DNA of 64,000 nucleotides, from assembly GCA_023653785.1 (NCBI GenBank), contig JAMKCH010036015.1:1-64000 (forward strand), written 5' to 3'. The notes under the pieces are model-generated. The model ran no database searches. It was not told the DNA's origin and saw only the letters and a program-made list of their open reading frames with translations. The position numbers were made by a program, and so were the translations under genes. Below, in pieces: positions 21,030 through 34,409 of the stretch. Position 1 is the stretch's first letter; each line of letters opens with the position of its first letter. This DNA comes from Ophioderma brevispina (taxonomy: Eukaryota > Echinodermata > Ophiuroidea > Amphilepidida > Ophiodermatidae).

Positions 21030-21700
21030 CTATACTGCAAAACTTCAACTTGGTTAATAACCACACTAAATACCTGCATCTTCTATAGCCTAAGTATCAA
21101 TAGCAAAGGTGACCTGGTTTTTAAACTTCATGTCCATTTCAGAGTTGATTTCCTTATGCCTCTATAAGAAACACACCAATACCACCACTAAAAATGCAAT
21201 TTAAAAGATATGGATCAAAACCAAATTGCCCTTAGATTATAGAAGCGAACATCCTCTTCTATTAATGAACTTATTCGATACATGTGCATTTTAAGTGTGA
21301 ATGGCAACAGTGACCTGGTTTCTCTGCACCTCACCATCATCTATTTAAGCATTAATTTCTATGTATCACTAAGCACACCAACAGCAATACCGAAAAACTC
21401 AATTTGAACCTGGATCTAAACAAAATTGCTTTTAGATTATCTGGGAAAATTGTGATACTGTACGAGCGTACATGCTTCTATCGTTAATAACCACATTAGG
21501 TGATCAGCTATGAGAATTTGTGTCATTGTGTGAATCAATATTTATTGAGAAGTGTGACCTACTTTCTTCCCTATCTCAATAATGAATTAAATTTCCAAAT
21601 GGTGGGATTTTATCAAATTAAAAAATTTCCTTTCATAACACCTTTCATGTACCAGCTAAACATTGAACAAAACAAAAACTTCTTTAACATGCAGTAAAGT
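21030..21700. repeat. ~220 bp degenerate tandem repeat, about three copies
   Basis: Shared landmarks recur at about 21053, 21259 and 21483: a TTAATAACCACA or TTAATGAACTTA word, then CATCTTCTAT-type sequence, GTGACCTGGTTT or GTGACCTACTTT, AACACACCAA and ATTGCTTTTAGATTAT. Copies are strongly diverged and AT-rich. Non-coding. Confidence 0.65.
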
Positions 21701-23780
21701 GCCCTCAACCACTACTGAATTGTGAAAAAGCTCAGAACTGATGCCATTCCTTGCATTCCACTTGTAGTTGGAAGACTGGAATTCTGAAAAAAAATCTTAA
21801 TTTCCTGAGTTGAGAGAATTTCCTACCATTTGCCTGTTATAAATGGAGAACTCTCAATGAGATTATCTTTAAACACTACAGCACACTTTATTGAATGCAA
21901 CAGCTCTCCTTGTTCAGTTTACTTGTGATTAGCTGTGGTTTGGCTAAAACCTCTCCTCATAAAGCAAATTATGCACCACACTTTTTAACTACAAGTACTG
22001 CCAAACCCTAGGTTTGTGACCATGCAACTGACCACATTGCCAGGGTAAGCTAAGGGGGGAAAATATTTGGATGTCCTACAACAACACTAATTTTGGGATA
22101 AGAATGGTCAGTCAGTTAGTTGAAAGAAACATTTTAATTATTATTTTTAATGAATCATCTCCAAAATGTAAACTTAAATTCTAAATAAAGATTAAATTTT
22201 GGCAAGTTAAGATTTTTAAAACCTTCAATTTTTTTGTTTGATTTCACATAAACGAACATAGCCTATATCCGCTTGCTTTCTGTTCATTATACCAAGCTCT
22301 CCACCTTAGGTCCCTTAATCAAACATACTACTGTTGTTCATTTGTGATGTCCATCTTAAATGATTAAATAAACTGTAATACAAGCAAACAAAAGACACCT
22401 CATGTTTGTAACATTTGTTTTTGCCTCCCCCACATAAACAGTCCATGGCCGAAGCCCAATCTAACCAATCACACAAAGAACCCGCACTTTTCAATGCACC
22501 ACACCTAACTTGCATTAACATCTCAAATTTCATCTCAGGAGGGGGGCTACCGACCCTAGTTTAGACATTACGAAAGGCCCAACTAATTCTACCACACTTG
22601 GGGCTAATTTATCTGTGTCATACTTTTCCTCTCATTGCTTAAAAATTGCCCATTTATTTTGGTTGTATGTACTCACTTGCTCTCACACTACTTTTTGAGT
22701 CTTTTCTAGCATGCAAATCCTTATTGATATTCCAAAAAAGCACAGAATGTTTGCCGGACCTATGCTGCCACCGTAACTTCTAGCCTAACAGTTTGGTTGG
22801 GGTTAATTCTTTTTAACACGGCCCATGACAAATTGCTGTTTTACACAACAAAAAAACACAAAACAACCGCGTAACCCCCATTCAATACACAGAGTCCCGC
22901 CCCCCCCCTTTTCAAATTCCCCAAAGTCATGAACACAAAGTCCGCCCCTAGCCCGCTCAACTAGGGCAACGGTTCCAATGTTTTCCAGTGGCTGCACGTC
23001 TTATGTTGCCCGCCAGGCAGGTCAGGTCTTTTGACCTTCCACAAGGCCCTATCGACCAACATCCCTTCCAATGATGCCCTCGTACCCGATCTCACCTAAA
23101 CCATTATGGCAGAGCCAAATTGATAGTCCCCCACCCGCAGCGTCCTGAGTTAAAATCGAGCTCGGGTTCTGAGGACCTTGGGTTTACAGCTGGGCATATA
23201 GAATTGAGCCCCAGTGCCCCTACATGTTAAAAACCTGCACTCTGTACGAGTACGCATGGCATCAAACATCTTAACCCCTGAAAATCACTATATAGTAATT
23301 GGTACAGGGAATGAGCTGCCAAGCCTGGCCGTGGGCCTGTATTTTTCTTGCACTGAGACCCAATATATTTCGTTAAACCCTGCAGATTTTTCTCATTTTT
23401 CTCATAATTTGTGTTTGTTCACGCTAATTGACCATCAAACAACACTCGTACGTCCCTCAATCTATCTTCACAGTACTGGTTGAAACGTTTCATTTTCCTA
23501 CTTTGGTAGAATTAACTTTGGCAATTTTTTTTTTTTTAGCGCTTTTCCAACCTGGGTGTGCAACAGAACCAATGACAAATGCAGACTCCCTTCACCGTCA
23601 AAATAACCACTCATGTTGTCCAATATACTTTTACCCATTAACTACTACTACTGACATTTTTGTGAGTGACCCAATAAAAATTGTACACTTCCAATGTTTG
23701 TTAGCTTACTTACTTTTAAGAGTACACAGTGACGATAACTTGTCCTCTGCCAATCCCCAGCTGTTGAGATCCCAATCACT
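21701..23780. other. Non-coding stretch, nothing recognised
   Basis: Several chance open frames exist but none shows domain structure or splice context. A G/C-run lies near 22897-22910. No RNA gene seen. Confidence 0.35.
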
Positions 23781-23840
23781 GTGTTGTGTTAATGTGTGTG
23801 TGCACAAGCGCATGTGTGTGGGTGTGTGTGGGGTGTTTTG
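23781..23840. repeat. GT-rich simple sequence
   Basis: Imperfect GTGTGTGTG runs with GGGTGTGTGTGGGG. They give rise to low-complexity open frames on both strands that should not be read as genes. Confidence 0.6.
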
Positions 23841-26800
23841 CAGTGGCGTGGCGTGCATGCGTGAAAAGAGAAAGGTAATACGTATCTTCCCAATGCACAA
23901 CTACTAAATGAGCAATGGGAGAAGGCTCCTGCACAATTCACTGGTTCAATGGGTTGAACTAGAGAAAAAGCGTGTTATAAACGCGTCCCCGGGGTCCCCT
24001 TCCCCCCCGTCACACATGCCACCTCATTGTTGTACTGAGACACAGCCCATGCACGAGAATTCATCTTTGATATCAACATTTTATCCCTTGATGATAATTG
24101 TTCCAAGATGGCCCGATACCTGTATGCTTTTGAGATTTATTGTAACAGTTAATAGAATATATAAAGATATCCATAGCTTATCTCCACGGTACCCATGTAA
24201 GGCCGGGTCGCAATATCTTTCGGTTTTGCGTTGGGAGAAAGATTATCTAACAATACCAAAAGTCCGCCTAGTTTGCTTTGCAACCATTCATTGAATAAAA
24301 ATTGTTGCCTCTGAAAAGTCAAAATGATACTTAGGGAGGCCGGTGCCAATATCTAAAACTTTTCAGGCATTGATAGGGACTTTTGCTCCCAAGGTCCTTC
24401 CTATAAACCTATCCCCCGGGTTGGTAAATTCGATAACATGCCCGCTAGATTTTGATAAAAAGCGGGCTATCAGTGAATGAGTTACCGCGATAAGGCCCAT
24501 TATCGGTAGAGATATATTTACCTCACTTTGGTATTTATCTCCAGAAAGGGAAGGCACGGGGACAAAATGGTTTTACCAATTGGAGGTAGTTATTCTCCCA
24601 GTGTGTTACAAATTGAGGCTAAAATATACCATCACTGGCGAACAAGAATACCCAAAGAATTGTTTTGCATTTCATTAGTTACCTCTCATCAAATGTAACT
24701 GGCTCCAGCACCGGATCCATCAAAGTGGTTCATCAGATAGGCGGATATTTTCCCTAGAGTAGGTGGATAGCGCTGGGATTTTTTTTTTTTTTTGCCCTCT
24801 AAGCTTGGGGACACACAACTGGTATTACGCCTACAAGTGTGACTCTTCAGTGTTCCATGGAGAGTTGCAAGAAGTAGGTTGCTTTGGTAATTGGATAGGC
24901 CTGACCACCAAGTTTGATTCGATGCCATTAAAAAAGTCCTTCATGGGCTTTAATTTTTATGTTTTGAATGCATTTTCTCTACAGTCAACAAGAGCAAATT
25001 TTAAAACAAAATAACCAATTACAACAAGAGTAAAACAATTTACTGCCAGAAAAGCTTCACACGTAAAATATATGTTCCTTTTAGTTTCTACTTACCTCAT
25101 GCTTGAGCTTAAAACTGTTTATTATATACCTCTTGGTTCATTTCCACTCCAGTCCTCAAGAATATTTTTAATTTGTGTTTTTTTCTGTAATGTAGCATTG
25201 GATAGATAGCAAACACGTTTGATGCACAGCCTAGCTTTTGTAGATAGCAACTTTGACATGATATCTTCAAGAAGACACTAATACAATATAATCTACCAGG
25301 GTTAACTAGTCCCTAAATGTAGAACCCTAATATGATTCCATCGAATCAATGTCATTCAAGTGGTTAAATTGTAAGATATAGGCAAATGGTAGAATTCAGA
25401 TTATCATAGATTAGACAAAACTACAGTCTAAATGTGTCATTTTAGGGCTACTCATATACGTCCCACTTATCCTTGATCATTGTGAGTTTTTAACAAATAC
25501 TGCTGCTGATTTTTTTTTACCAATGCTGCTCAATCACTCCAGGCATCATGCATTTGCACCCACTGGCTATTATGCTTTCATTATAGTTTGTGAGAAATAT
25601 TCGTAGTTTGGAAATAATGCCACTTGACTATATTCAAGGAACTTGGAGTATAGAAACACTTTTTCTTTTGCAATTAATTACGAATGCTAGATATTATTAA
25701 ATAATTTATCTATTTTGCCAGTTAGCTTCATTCTTAACCCAGGCTTAATTGATGATAACAACCCTTCCTCGTTACGAATTCTAGAACAATATTAACTACT
25801 TTTTTGTGAATCTCACAATATGACAAGTCACTTGAAGAACTTCATGATAAATTCTATGCTATCTTCAAATGATACATGTCTTCTTACTTAGATAGCAACC
25901 CGGTGGCCTATATCCTTTATCAGATTAATATATTATCTTCCCATTACAGTATACCATTGGTCTGTTGATCTATCCTTCAGCACGAGAGTAAAGCAAACCA
26001 CTTGCGTATCTCCAGTAAGATAACAAAATAGACTGGCTTACATCAGTAGAGAGAAAATATAGACCTGGTCCCATCATATATTAAATAAATGCTACATTTA
26101 CATCTTGAGTATATAACTTTTGGGAAAATGAATAACTACATGTTATCTTCAAGCATTCAGCACATAAAATGAACACACCTTTTTTCAATACTACCCTTAA
26201 CGTTCCCAATAGATAGCTGCATCAGAGGGTTTTTTTGAACCAATCCATAATCATTAAATGTACCTAGATACTGTACAGTACTACACTACCACATGTCAGT
26301 ACGATTGTAAGTGTGAAAAAAAAATGGACCTAACCCCTCAAATGGCCCTTTTTTGCATTTTTGAACATCTCATCACCCCAAAAAGTGGACTTTTTTCGTC
26401 ATAATTTTTCCTCTAAATTTTGGACCTTTTTAGTCCAAAAAAAAGGGGCAAAAAGTGGCAACTTTTCCTCTTTTGTGTAATTTGGGGTGGTGTGACCGCA
26501 CCCCACCCCTAGCCGTACGGGCCTGGTAGATACACAACCTACATACTTTGTTTGGAATAATAAAAAATGACATCATCATGTAATCATATTGTCAGTAATA
26601 GTTGATCGATATGACTTCAAAGGACAGGAGAGTTTCTGATGATACCAATTTCTCTCAAATCTGCCACTCTTGAATTGGTTTTATAACACATACTGACAAT
26701 ATTTTGAGGTTTAAATGGATGAACCAGCAGAAAAACCAAAAACTATGTTTTGAAACTCGACTGCTATCCTAATCAGCCCTATGGATGCTTTGATTTTCTG

Positions 26801-27490
26801 CCATGAATTTCTAAAATTATATATTTTTTTCAATACTTTCGAGTTAACTACTTGCTAATCACTTAAAAAGGTTTTACTTGTTACCACAAGATTTTGGTCT
26901 TTTCCTTCATTAACACCAAATGCAATACAAAACACATGAACCATAAACACATATAAAATCTCATTTTGCTGGTATTAATGATTCTAATTAGTACTCACAA
27001 CAATAAAACATAAAAAGGCCATTGAGAATAAATTATTCCATAACCGCACTCAATTTGCCATGGCAACAATGCATCCCCTAAGTGGGTTTTCAAGGCAATT
27101 GAATGATGCATGTACTTTATTTATGTCACAATGAATTCTAAACACTCCATATCCATCAATTACCTCATTAATGGTGTTACTAAAACAACGGGGGCGAAAA
27201 AATGTAAGAAGAGGGAGAAGGAGAGAGAAAATGAGTAATCTACGCTTTTAGTAGTCAAACCCTTGTTAACTATAACCTCAAGAAGTGCTGTTAAATTGAT
27301 CACAATGGAAGCCAATCAGCAACATAATTGTGGTAGTAGGTGAAAGGGGTAAAGCTCAAAATTTTGAAGCTTCTTTTTAGCTATTAAATGAATATTCTTC
27401 AGTAAGTGCAGCAAAGGTCGTATGTGCAATAGTGCCATTGATACATTTGTGTGGGCCATGTAATTAGATCGCTCTCAATCCATCTTTTCT
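23841..27490. other. Non-coding stretch with T/A- and C-rich blocks
   Basis: No gene recognised. 24779-24793 is a T run. 26310-26515 is a low-complexity block with words such as CCCCAAAAAGTGGAC and its reverse complement, probably a dispersed-repeat tail. AT-rich elsewhere. Confidence 0.35.
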
Positions 27491-27494
27491 TTAG

Positions 27495-27620
27495 TTCAGT
27501 TGCTTCTGAAAGGTTCTTCAGTGACTTGTTGCACGGCTGGAAAAAATATTTTTTCGGCTCGGCAAGGAAGTCAAGATTTCCCGCGACTTATACGTCTGTT
27601 TTGCAGCCATCCGGAGTGTT
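27495..27620 (+). repeat. Dispersed repeat, left member of an inverted pair
   Basis: GAAAGGTTCTTCAGTGACTTG, CGGCTCGGCAAG and GATTTCCCG correspond, in inverted orientation and with many differences, to sequence at 28540-28645. The copy continues into a G-run at 27629-27660 with a short hairpin (GGGGGGATCTCCCCCC). Confidence 0.45.
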
Positions 27621-28530
27621 AAGCGGCAACAGGGGGGGGTGTCTGAGGGGGGATCTCCCCCCTCAGAAGCTGAAGCTTTTTGGAAAATCGAGTTGCAATT
27701 GAAGCTATTTGGTGGCGCATTTTTGAACACTTTTTTAAGCAAAAAATAAAAAATTGGCATAATTTAAAAAAATATTAAAAAATCTTGGGAAGCTCGAAAT
27801 CGTTAATGATTGTGCCCAATCGACCCTTTAATTTACCACATACCAATAAATACACGGGAGGAACTAGATTACTTACACAATAATATCAAGTTCTACTGTT
27901 TTGCTGATTTGACTTGACTTTTCAAGGCCGTCCCCATTTTATTTTCACACACGAGTGATGGAAGACGAGCTGTGTGTAAGACAGCACCATCACCCTTTTG
28001 CTATTCCGTTGATGTCTATTTTGCTAGATTCATCCACGTGGGGAATAAGTTTATTTTTTCATCATTTATGAAATTTTATATTAAAATTTACAGATGCAAT
28101 CAAAATATGTATGTAATCTTACAAAACACTATGAGAAATCTTTTCGCATTTTAAAATTATTTTAAGAAACCATTTTCTAATAAATACCCAGATGACCGGC
28201 TGATACTGGCAGCTGAACTAAAGTTGATACCACGTGCGCTGATGACAACAAATTTTTGTTTTTTTTTTTTTTTTGAGACATTGGGCTACAGTGAGGAGGG
28301 TCGCTTTCTTGCGCTAGATTTTGTTGTGATTTTATCCCGAGACGTATCTAGTTTCGTCTCAGATTTTTATCAAGACAATAAACACACGGGTACTCCAGAC
28401 TCCGTTTTCCTACTTTTTTATTCAATTAATGGTTTATTTTACTCTGTTTCCCTTGATTATTTTACGATATGTTTTTCCTTGTTTAATTCCCAATTTTTTT
28501 TTTAAGTTTCTTATTTTTTTTCACTCTTTT
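27621..28530. other. Non-coding stretch with homopolymers
   Basis: Contains the GGGGGATCTCCCCC hairpin near 27650, a T run at 28259-28274 and T-rich sequence to 28530. No gene recognised. Confidence 0.35.
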
Positions 28531-28539
28531 CTTTTGCGT

Positions 28540-28650
28540 CACTAAAATTTCTCGCGAGTCGGCAGGATTTTCCCGGCAATGAGCTTCCCGTCTTGCCGGT
28601 TTTCCGCCATGCTTGTTGCTGAAGAACCATTTCAAAAGCCCTGACCAAAA
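28540..28650 (-). repeat. Dispersed repeat, right member of an inverted pair
   Basis: The reverse complement gives GAAATGGTTCTTCAGCAAC, GGAAAACCGGCAAGACGGG and TTGCCGGGAAAATCC, corresponding to 27495-27620. The two copies face each other about 0.95 kb apart. Confidence 0.45.
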
Positions 28651-31500
28651 CTTGGCATAATAGATGTTGATGGGAATTTCTGACAAATGCGCTATGCACT
28701 ACCGCCTTGGTTGCACTCAGTAATTAACAAAACAGAAGTGCTCTATGAAGATGGGTGAGCTATGGCGTCATGGGAGGTAAAGTGCTTGGCCTTGCATGTG
28801 GGTGTGGGTTGGCCCGCTGTAAAGTGCACCACACTTGGTTTGGTAGCGGCCATGTGACCAAATGGGGGACTTCTCTTTTTAGGTTCATTTTGTGTTCCTA
28901 ACACGACCACACACCGTGCCTAATTTTCTTCATACCACAGATCAAATCCAGCCAATTTGAATGGGAGAAACCTCCCAGTTTAAACTCTACTGCTTTTTCT
29001 AATTTCATTTTCTTAAATAATTTAATCCGTGTATAAATCTTCTTTAAAAAGATATAAACACATGACTAAGATAACTAACATAACAATAAAACAAAACAGA
29101 AATTAAGTCCATACCACCCAAATGCCTGGGGCACTTCAACAGTATAAAATTCAATTTTACCACTTCCAAATTGATAATATACACTGCTGTATAACACACT
29201 CCGATCATGGCTTACAATTTCCTCTCAAAATCGCTTTATTGCAACCTGCCCTCAAATTTATACCTACCATTGGCACTCCATAACGACATTTCCTAGTTAA
29301 AACGACAATAAGCTTACGGAGTAAACAACCAATGAATACGATTATATAAAAAGGAGAGAACTTCATACTATGCCCTTGAGGCGGCACTGATTGCAATCCT
29401 GGCCAAGCCAGCATCATTTTTCTTGGACCCGGGGGCTGACTAATCTCCAGGGTATTACTAATCCAAACCCTGGGAGAGGTCAAGGTCACACCAAAGCCCC
29501 TCTGGGAAATAACGCTCATCATCCTATACACAAGCACCTTCAGCTAAACTAATCGTATTATGATCTCATTAATCGGTTTCTTTCTTACAATTGTGTTTCC
29601 AAAGCAAAGTTTAATCTCGGGCTACTCATTATCCACCATTAATAGCCTACTAACGTTTAATGGATTAAGCAATTGGTTAGTGTAACCTTTGAAAATTTGT
29701 TAAAAAGTAGAGGGTGTCAAAGAGAGAAACCACTCCAGAGTGCTTATATTGTTCCTGTTACACAATCACTGCAGATCTTAATAATTTGGCTTTTCTAAAG
29801 TGAATTGCATTATATCATAGCTGCACAGTAAATATCATGAAGCATAAAGGGTAATTGAATCAATACAAGTAAAAGAAATTTCAGAGAGAAATGATTCCCA
29901 AATAAATCAGGTACTGACGAGATTGTTGTGCATGTGTCTGCACACGTGTATGCTTTTGTGTGACCAAGTGTGATTGACAAAGTGGAGTGTGTGGTGTGCA
30001 ACACACCAAAACAAGGACACTCACTTAATTTGCACACAAAAAGCATGGACACCAACCCGATCGTGGACATCCCACTCAACTGGGTACAACTAATTACCTA
30101 GTATCCAATTTAAAAACTGAGTATTTTTATTGCGATCTACTTGTCTGGCCATTCCTTGGTACTGCAAGTCTATTTTTATCTCATACAGTACTAGAAGAAT
30201 GCATATCACAAGCCCGATCACAAGCCAAATCCAAGACTTGGTTTGAGTTCAATTGTGGACTACGCCCCTCGGACATATTAATTCCTTTCAGGTTGCATTT
30301 ACAAACAATATGTCCAGCCCAGCACACAATTACTGAACTGTATACTCTATCCAACTCGAAGTATTAAGTCTGACGTGGCATATAACATTGTACCGCTTTC
30401 AGCCGTGAGCTAGTCAAAACACAAGCGCACTACAACTGAAAGGCGGCACCGAGTATTCCGCGCGTCGCCACTTCAATACGAGACAAAGTATAGATAGAGT
30501 ACGAGTGCAATGAATGATCCACATATCATAAGGCAAAAAGATTGACTGAGAAGTGAAATTGAACAACCCACCATTCAGCAAATGTTGATATCAGCTACTG
30601 ATAGTGCAGTTGTATTTGTTTTTATATAATCACTCTTTTACAAAACTACCTAGAGGCATAACATAGCTCTTTTTGTGATGATTGTACATTTGTTTTCTCC
30701 AATCCGCCCTAAACTCACGTAGTGCACATGAAACGGAACAAAGCACACAACTGGGGGAAATCTCTTCAGTGTACCAGTGCACCTTGTGTGCATGAGTACT
30801 CAAGACATGAATGTACCAATATGGGATGCCACCATGTACCAATCTTCAAGTCCTGTTGCACTCTAATTCAATAATAAATTGACTGTATGGGGTATACAAT
30901 AGCAAGAAAAAGAAGCAACGCTGAATTGTGATTTTTCTTTTTCACGAGGCAAAGCCAAGTGAAATGGACAATCCAAATTTTGACAAATTGATGTATTTTG
31001 ACACAAACATAAGCAGACAATGTTTGTTTTTTATAACAATAATTACTGCTTGATTCCCAGGCCAGACAATGGTAAACATTATTGCACAGCTGAAATCAGT
31101 ATATAATGCTCTCTTAACATTGCACAGAAGTTGGGTCTAGTTCCAAATGCAGCATCCTAGAAGTGGCAAAAAAATCCTGAAAAAGTGCATGAATTGGGCA
31201 AAAACAACCCAAATCAGGCTGAAAATTAAAAGAAAGTAAAACAATCCTGAAATCAAGACATATCCTGAAAACTGGCATCTCTGAGTATCTCTAAATTGCA
31301 AAGTCAAGCAGACTTAAAATTAAAAATACATGCGGCCCCAAGCGTCGTCTGCCGTTGCGGTTTGTGAATGGTGTCAAGGTCACATGAGGTCACCAACATG
31401 TCATCCCACCCCGTCCCCTCTTCTCCACCAAGTTACATCAGCGTAACCCTTACGGAACTCATACGGCATGCAATATATTAAGGGTTAACATTTTGACCAC
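28651..31500. other. Non-coding stretch, nothing recognised
   Basis: No convincing exon, RNA gene or inverted repeat. 31330-31490 is moderately GC-rich and may be repeat-derived (GGTCACATGAGGTCACC). Confidence 0.35.
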
Positions 31501-31501
31501 A

Positions 31502-31526
31502 GACACACACACACACACACACACAG
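31502..31526. repeat. (AC)n microsatellite
   Basis: Uninterrupted run of about 12 AC dinucleotides. Confidence 0.9.
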
Positions 31527-32119
31527 ACATACGACCAGAGTAATCCCTATGTACCTTCTGCAATTCTTGCAGACGACACAAAAATCATTTGTCTCAGAAA
31601 CATTTGGCAGCAAAGCCAGCAAATCTATGTATTATGGTGCTGTTTTTTAATCAAAAAGATATGTACTACACAGATAAGAAAATTCCTCATAGATGGGTCC
31701 GACTCATCCAAGGAATTGCAATTTCAGAGTACATTGAAAAGGTCCATTCAGTAAAGACAAAGTCTGGTTTAAACCAGGGTCTAAAGTTAGACCCTTTGCG
31801 AATACCAGTAATAAATTGGAAAAAAAGTTTATGTCATTTTCTAGATTTGAGAGTAGGGACACTTTCAGTGCATGAGTAGCCCAAGTTGAAGGACTTAAAC
31901 CACACACACAGAAGAACCAGGGGCTGTTACAATTTCTAAGAGCCAAACAACCACTGCAGCTCTTACGTATTTCATATAGCACCCTACAAAATATATTGTG
32001 CCCACCACATCTGAAGGACAAAAAGAAGTGATTATACTAAGCACCACACCTGGTTATCTCAATGCAACAAAAAATGTGAAATAAGGGTTTTGTGTACCTG
32101 CTTTTATGATTTTGCTCGG
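31527..32119. other. Non-coding stretch, nothing recognised
   Basis: Short chance frames on both strands without supporting features. Confidence 0.35.
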
Positions 32120-32123
32120 TTAA

Positions 32124-32489
32124 AGGTGCAACGAGAGATTTTGTGGCATCCATATATTGTCTCATTTGTAGTTATTTCATATAGATTATACCCCCAATAC
32201 AATTTTTACCTTGTATTTGGCTACAGAAATGCCTTGAAAGTGAAAACAAAATGTGCTTTTTATTTCTCATATTTCAATATTTCTCATATTTCAATATAAA
32301 ACATAGGATGAATTTAGTATTTGCTCCTATACAAAATTAGAAATTTCACATTTTTTGCACCAAAGAAATATTTCTCAGCTTAGTCCTTTCAGGTGGGGGT
32401 ATTTTGATGGAAAGCTGTACATCAATGCAAAAATCAGAATTTTCAATATTTTTTGGGACACCTGATATGTGGAATCTCTCGTTGCACCT
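32124..32489. mobile_element. MITE flanked by TTAA
   Basis: It begins AGGTGCAACGAGAGATT and ends AATCTCTCGTTGCACCT, a perfect 17 bp inverted repeat. TTAA lies on each side (32120-32123 and 32490-32493), the target duplication used by piggyBac-type and some other transposons. The element is 366 bp, AT-rich and non-coding. The superfamily is not settled, because piggyBac ends usually start with CCC. Confidence 0.85.
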
Positions 32490-32499
32490 TTAATGGCTT

Positions 32500-34409
32500 T
32501 CCCAACATCTAGCCCCAAAAGATTAAAGTTAACACTAATTTTGAAGAATACTATTTGTTTCAATTCTCATGCACAGCATGAATGTAGTAAGCCTGTATTT
32601 CTGTAAGTAAATGCCTCTATCACCCTTTATATTCTTCATGACCAAGTAACCCCAATAGCCAAAATTAGAATCACTGCTGAAGATTTGATGGCATAACTAG
32701 GGCAACAGCACCACACCCACATTTATCCAAAAATAATCCTGTTATGAATAACAGAAAACAAATTTATAATAAATATCAACAAAAAGGCTAATGCACTTAT
32801 GAGCAAATGATATTTACAACAACTAATTATATTGAGATAAGATCAGAGTGAAACCAGCCTGTGTAACTCTGAGGTTTCACACAGGATAAATACTCCTGAA
32901 ATCTGCACGAACGAACGAACGCACACAAACTTGCTGTAAGTCAGAGTTAATAAAAGCTGAAATCATGTTAAACACAATGTATTGTTTACGGGCCACTACG
33001 CATTGTCATCAATTCCTGGTTTTCAAAGTACATGTAGAGACATGCCGTTATGTAAACCAAAAAAGAGCATGTCAGGGAGAGCTGCTCTGTGTGGTTTTTC
33101 TTACATACTACTCAGACCAATTACCCCAAAGATCTACAAGGGCGCACCAGAAAGAGCGTGAAATTTTGGGTCAGGTGGATTTTGTGTTCATTTCATCTTT
33201 TTTTCTGCTAAAGGTGGCAATTATTTTTTAAATCACTTTTGACCTGATATTTTTTTGGTTATTTTCAGTTTTAAGTGTAGTTTTTCAAATATTTGGATTT
33301 GCAATTTTAAAACTCATCATTTATCATTGGGGCAGTGGTGTTCAACAAACTTCCATCCACTGGGTATCTAAGGGTACCCTAAATTGCTATAGTTATAATG
33401 CAATGAGTTACCACCCCTTGAAAAAAGTGGGATTCAATATCAATGGAAAAAGATCCCAAGTAAAACAGACGCTATGTCTTTGATAATAATATGTCTCCAG
33501 TGGCACTAAACAAACGGCAGCATTATATTCAAACTAATCTAACCATTACCATATTGAATCCTGTTCCAAAATCTCATATCAATGATGGAAATTTTCATCA
33601 TAACTACTGAAATCAAAATTAGCAAAATTGATTGCTCATTTTTTTAATAGTGAATAAAAGAATGAGAGATACTTGAACTTTTGATATAGGGAAATGAAAA
33701 GTCTTGGTAGTTTTTCCTTAAATTTTTTATGGTAGAGCATTATTGTATTAAATGTTACATTAAATTCATGAACATGCTGCCAAGAAAAAATCCCCCGCTG
33801 CTTCTCTCTCATATTTGAAAAGATCACTGATCTTTAAAAGAGGCAACACTTTTTTCTTCATTTCAAAATTCCCATCTTATGTTTGCACCTTAAGTATTAC
33901 AAAAATGGCTGGCAAGAACCTCAGAGTTATCATAGGATTTTTTTCCCAAAATGACTTTTGGGGACTTTTACAAGATGCCCTTACGTATTTCAAAACAAAA
34001 AACAAAGGAAAGAAACATGGTGCATGTTAATCATGTACTGGCAGAATCATATTCTCCATAATTTTGCTAGCAAACTGGAGAAATGGACATTACTCTTTTA
34101 AACAAATCTGGTACAGTTGTAGGTTGCCTTGTTATAATTGTGTTACTAGAACTTGCAAGTTATGTAGTTTTTTGGGGATTGAACAATCTATACTGACAGA
34201 ATAAAACCACCATAAATATTTATGATCTGATTTCTACTTTAAAATACATTCTTTTCCCAGTCTGTGGATTTCAGTTATACCATATGTTGAGAGTGCCTCA
34301 TAAATTAAATTCTCTGTTTTGGTTTTAATTCCCGAGCTCATCAATGTGGCTGAATTAACCCTAACTCGGCCGAGAGGAAATAGAAGGCAACGAAAACGTG
34401 GTACCCGGT
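32500..34409. other. AT-rich non-coding stretch, nothing recognised
   Basis: A short ACGAACGA run lies near 32909. No gene or repeat structure that I can support. Confidence 0.35.

Noticed and set aside
23428..23907. 159-codon plus-strand open frame
   Set aside because: The C-terminal third is produced by GT-rich simple sequence, and the rest has no recognisable features.
29205..29537. 110-codon minus-strand open frame
   Set aside because: No domain features, no supporting splice sites or neighbouring exons.
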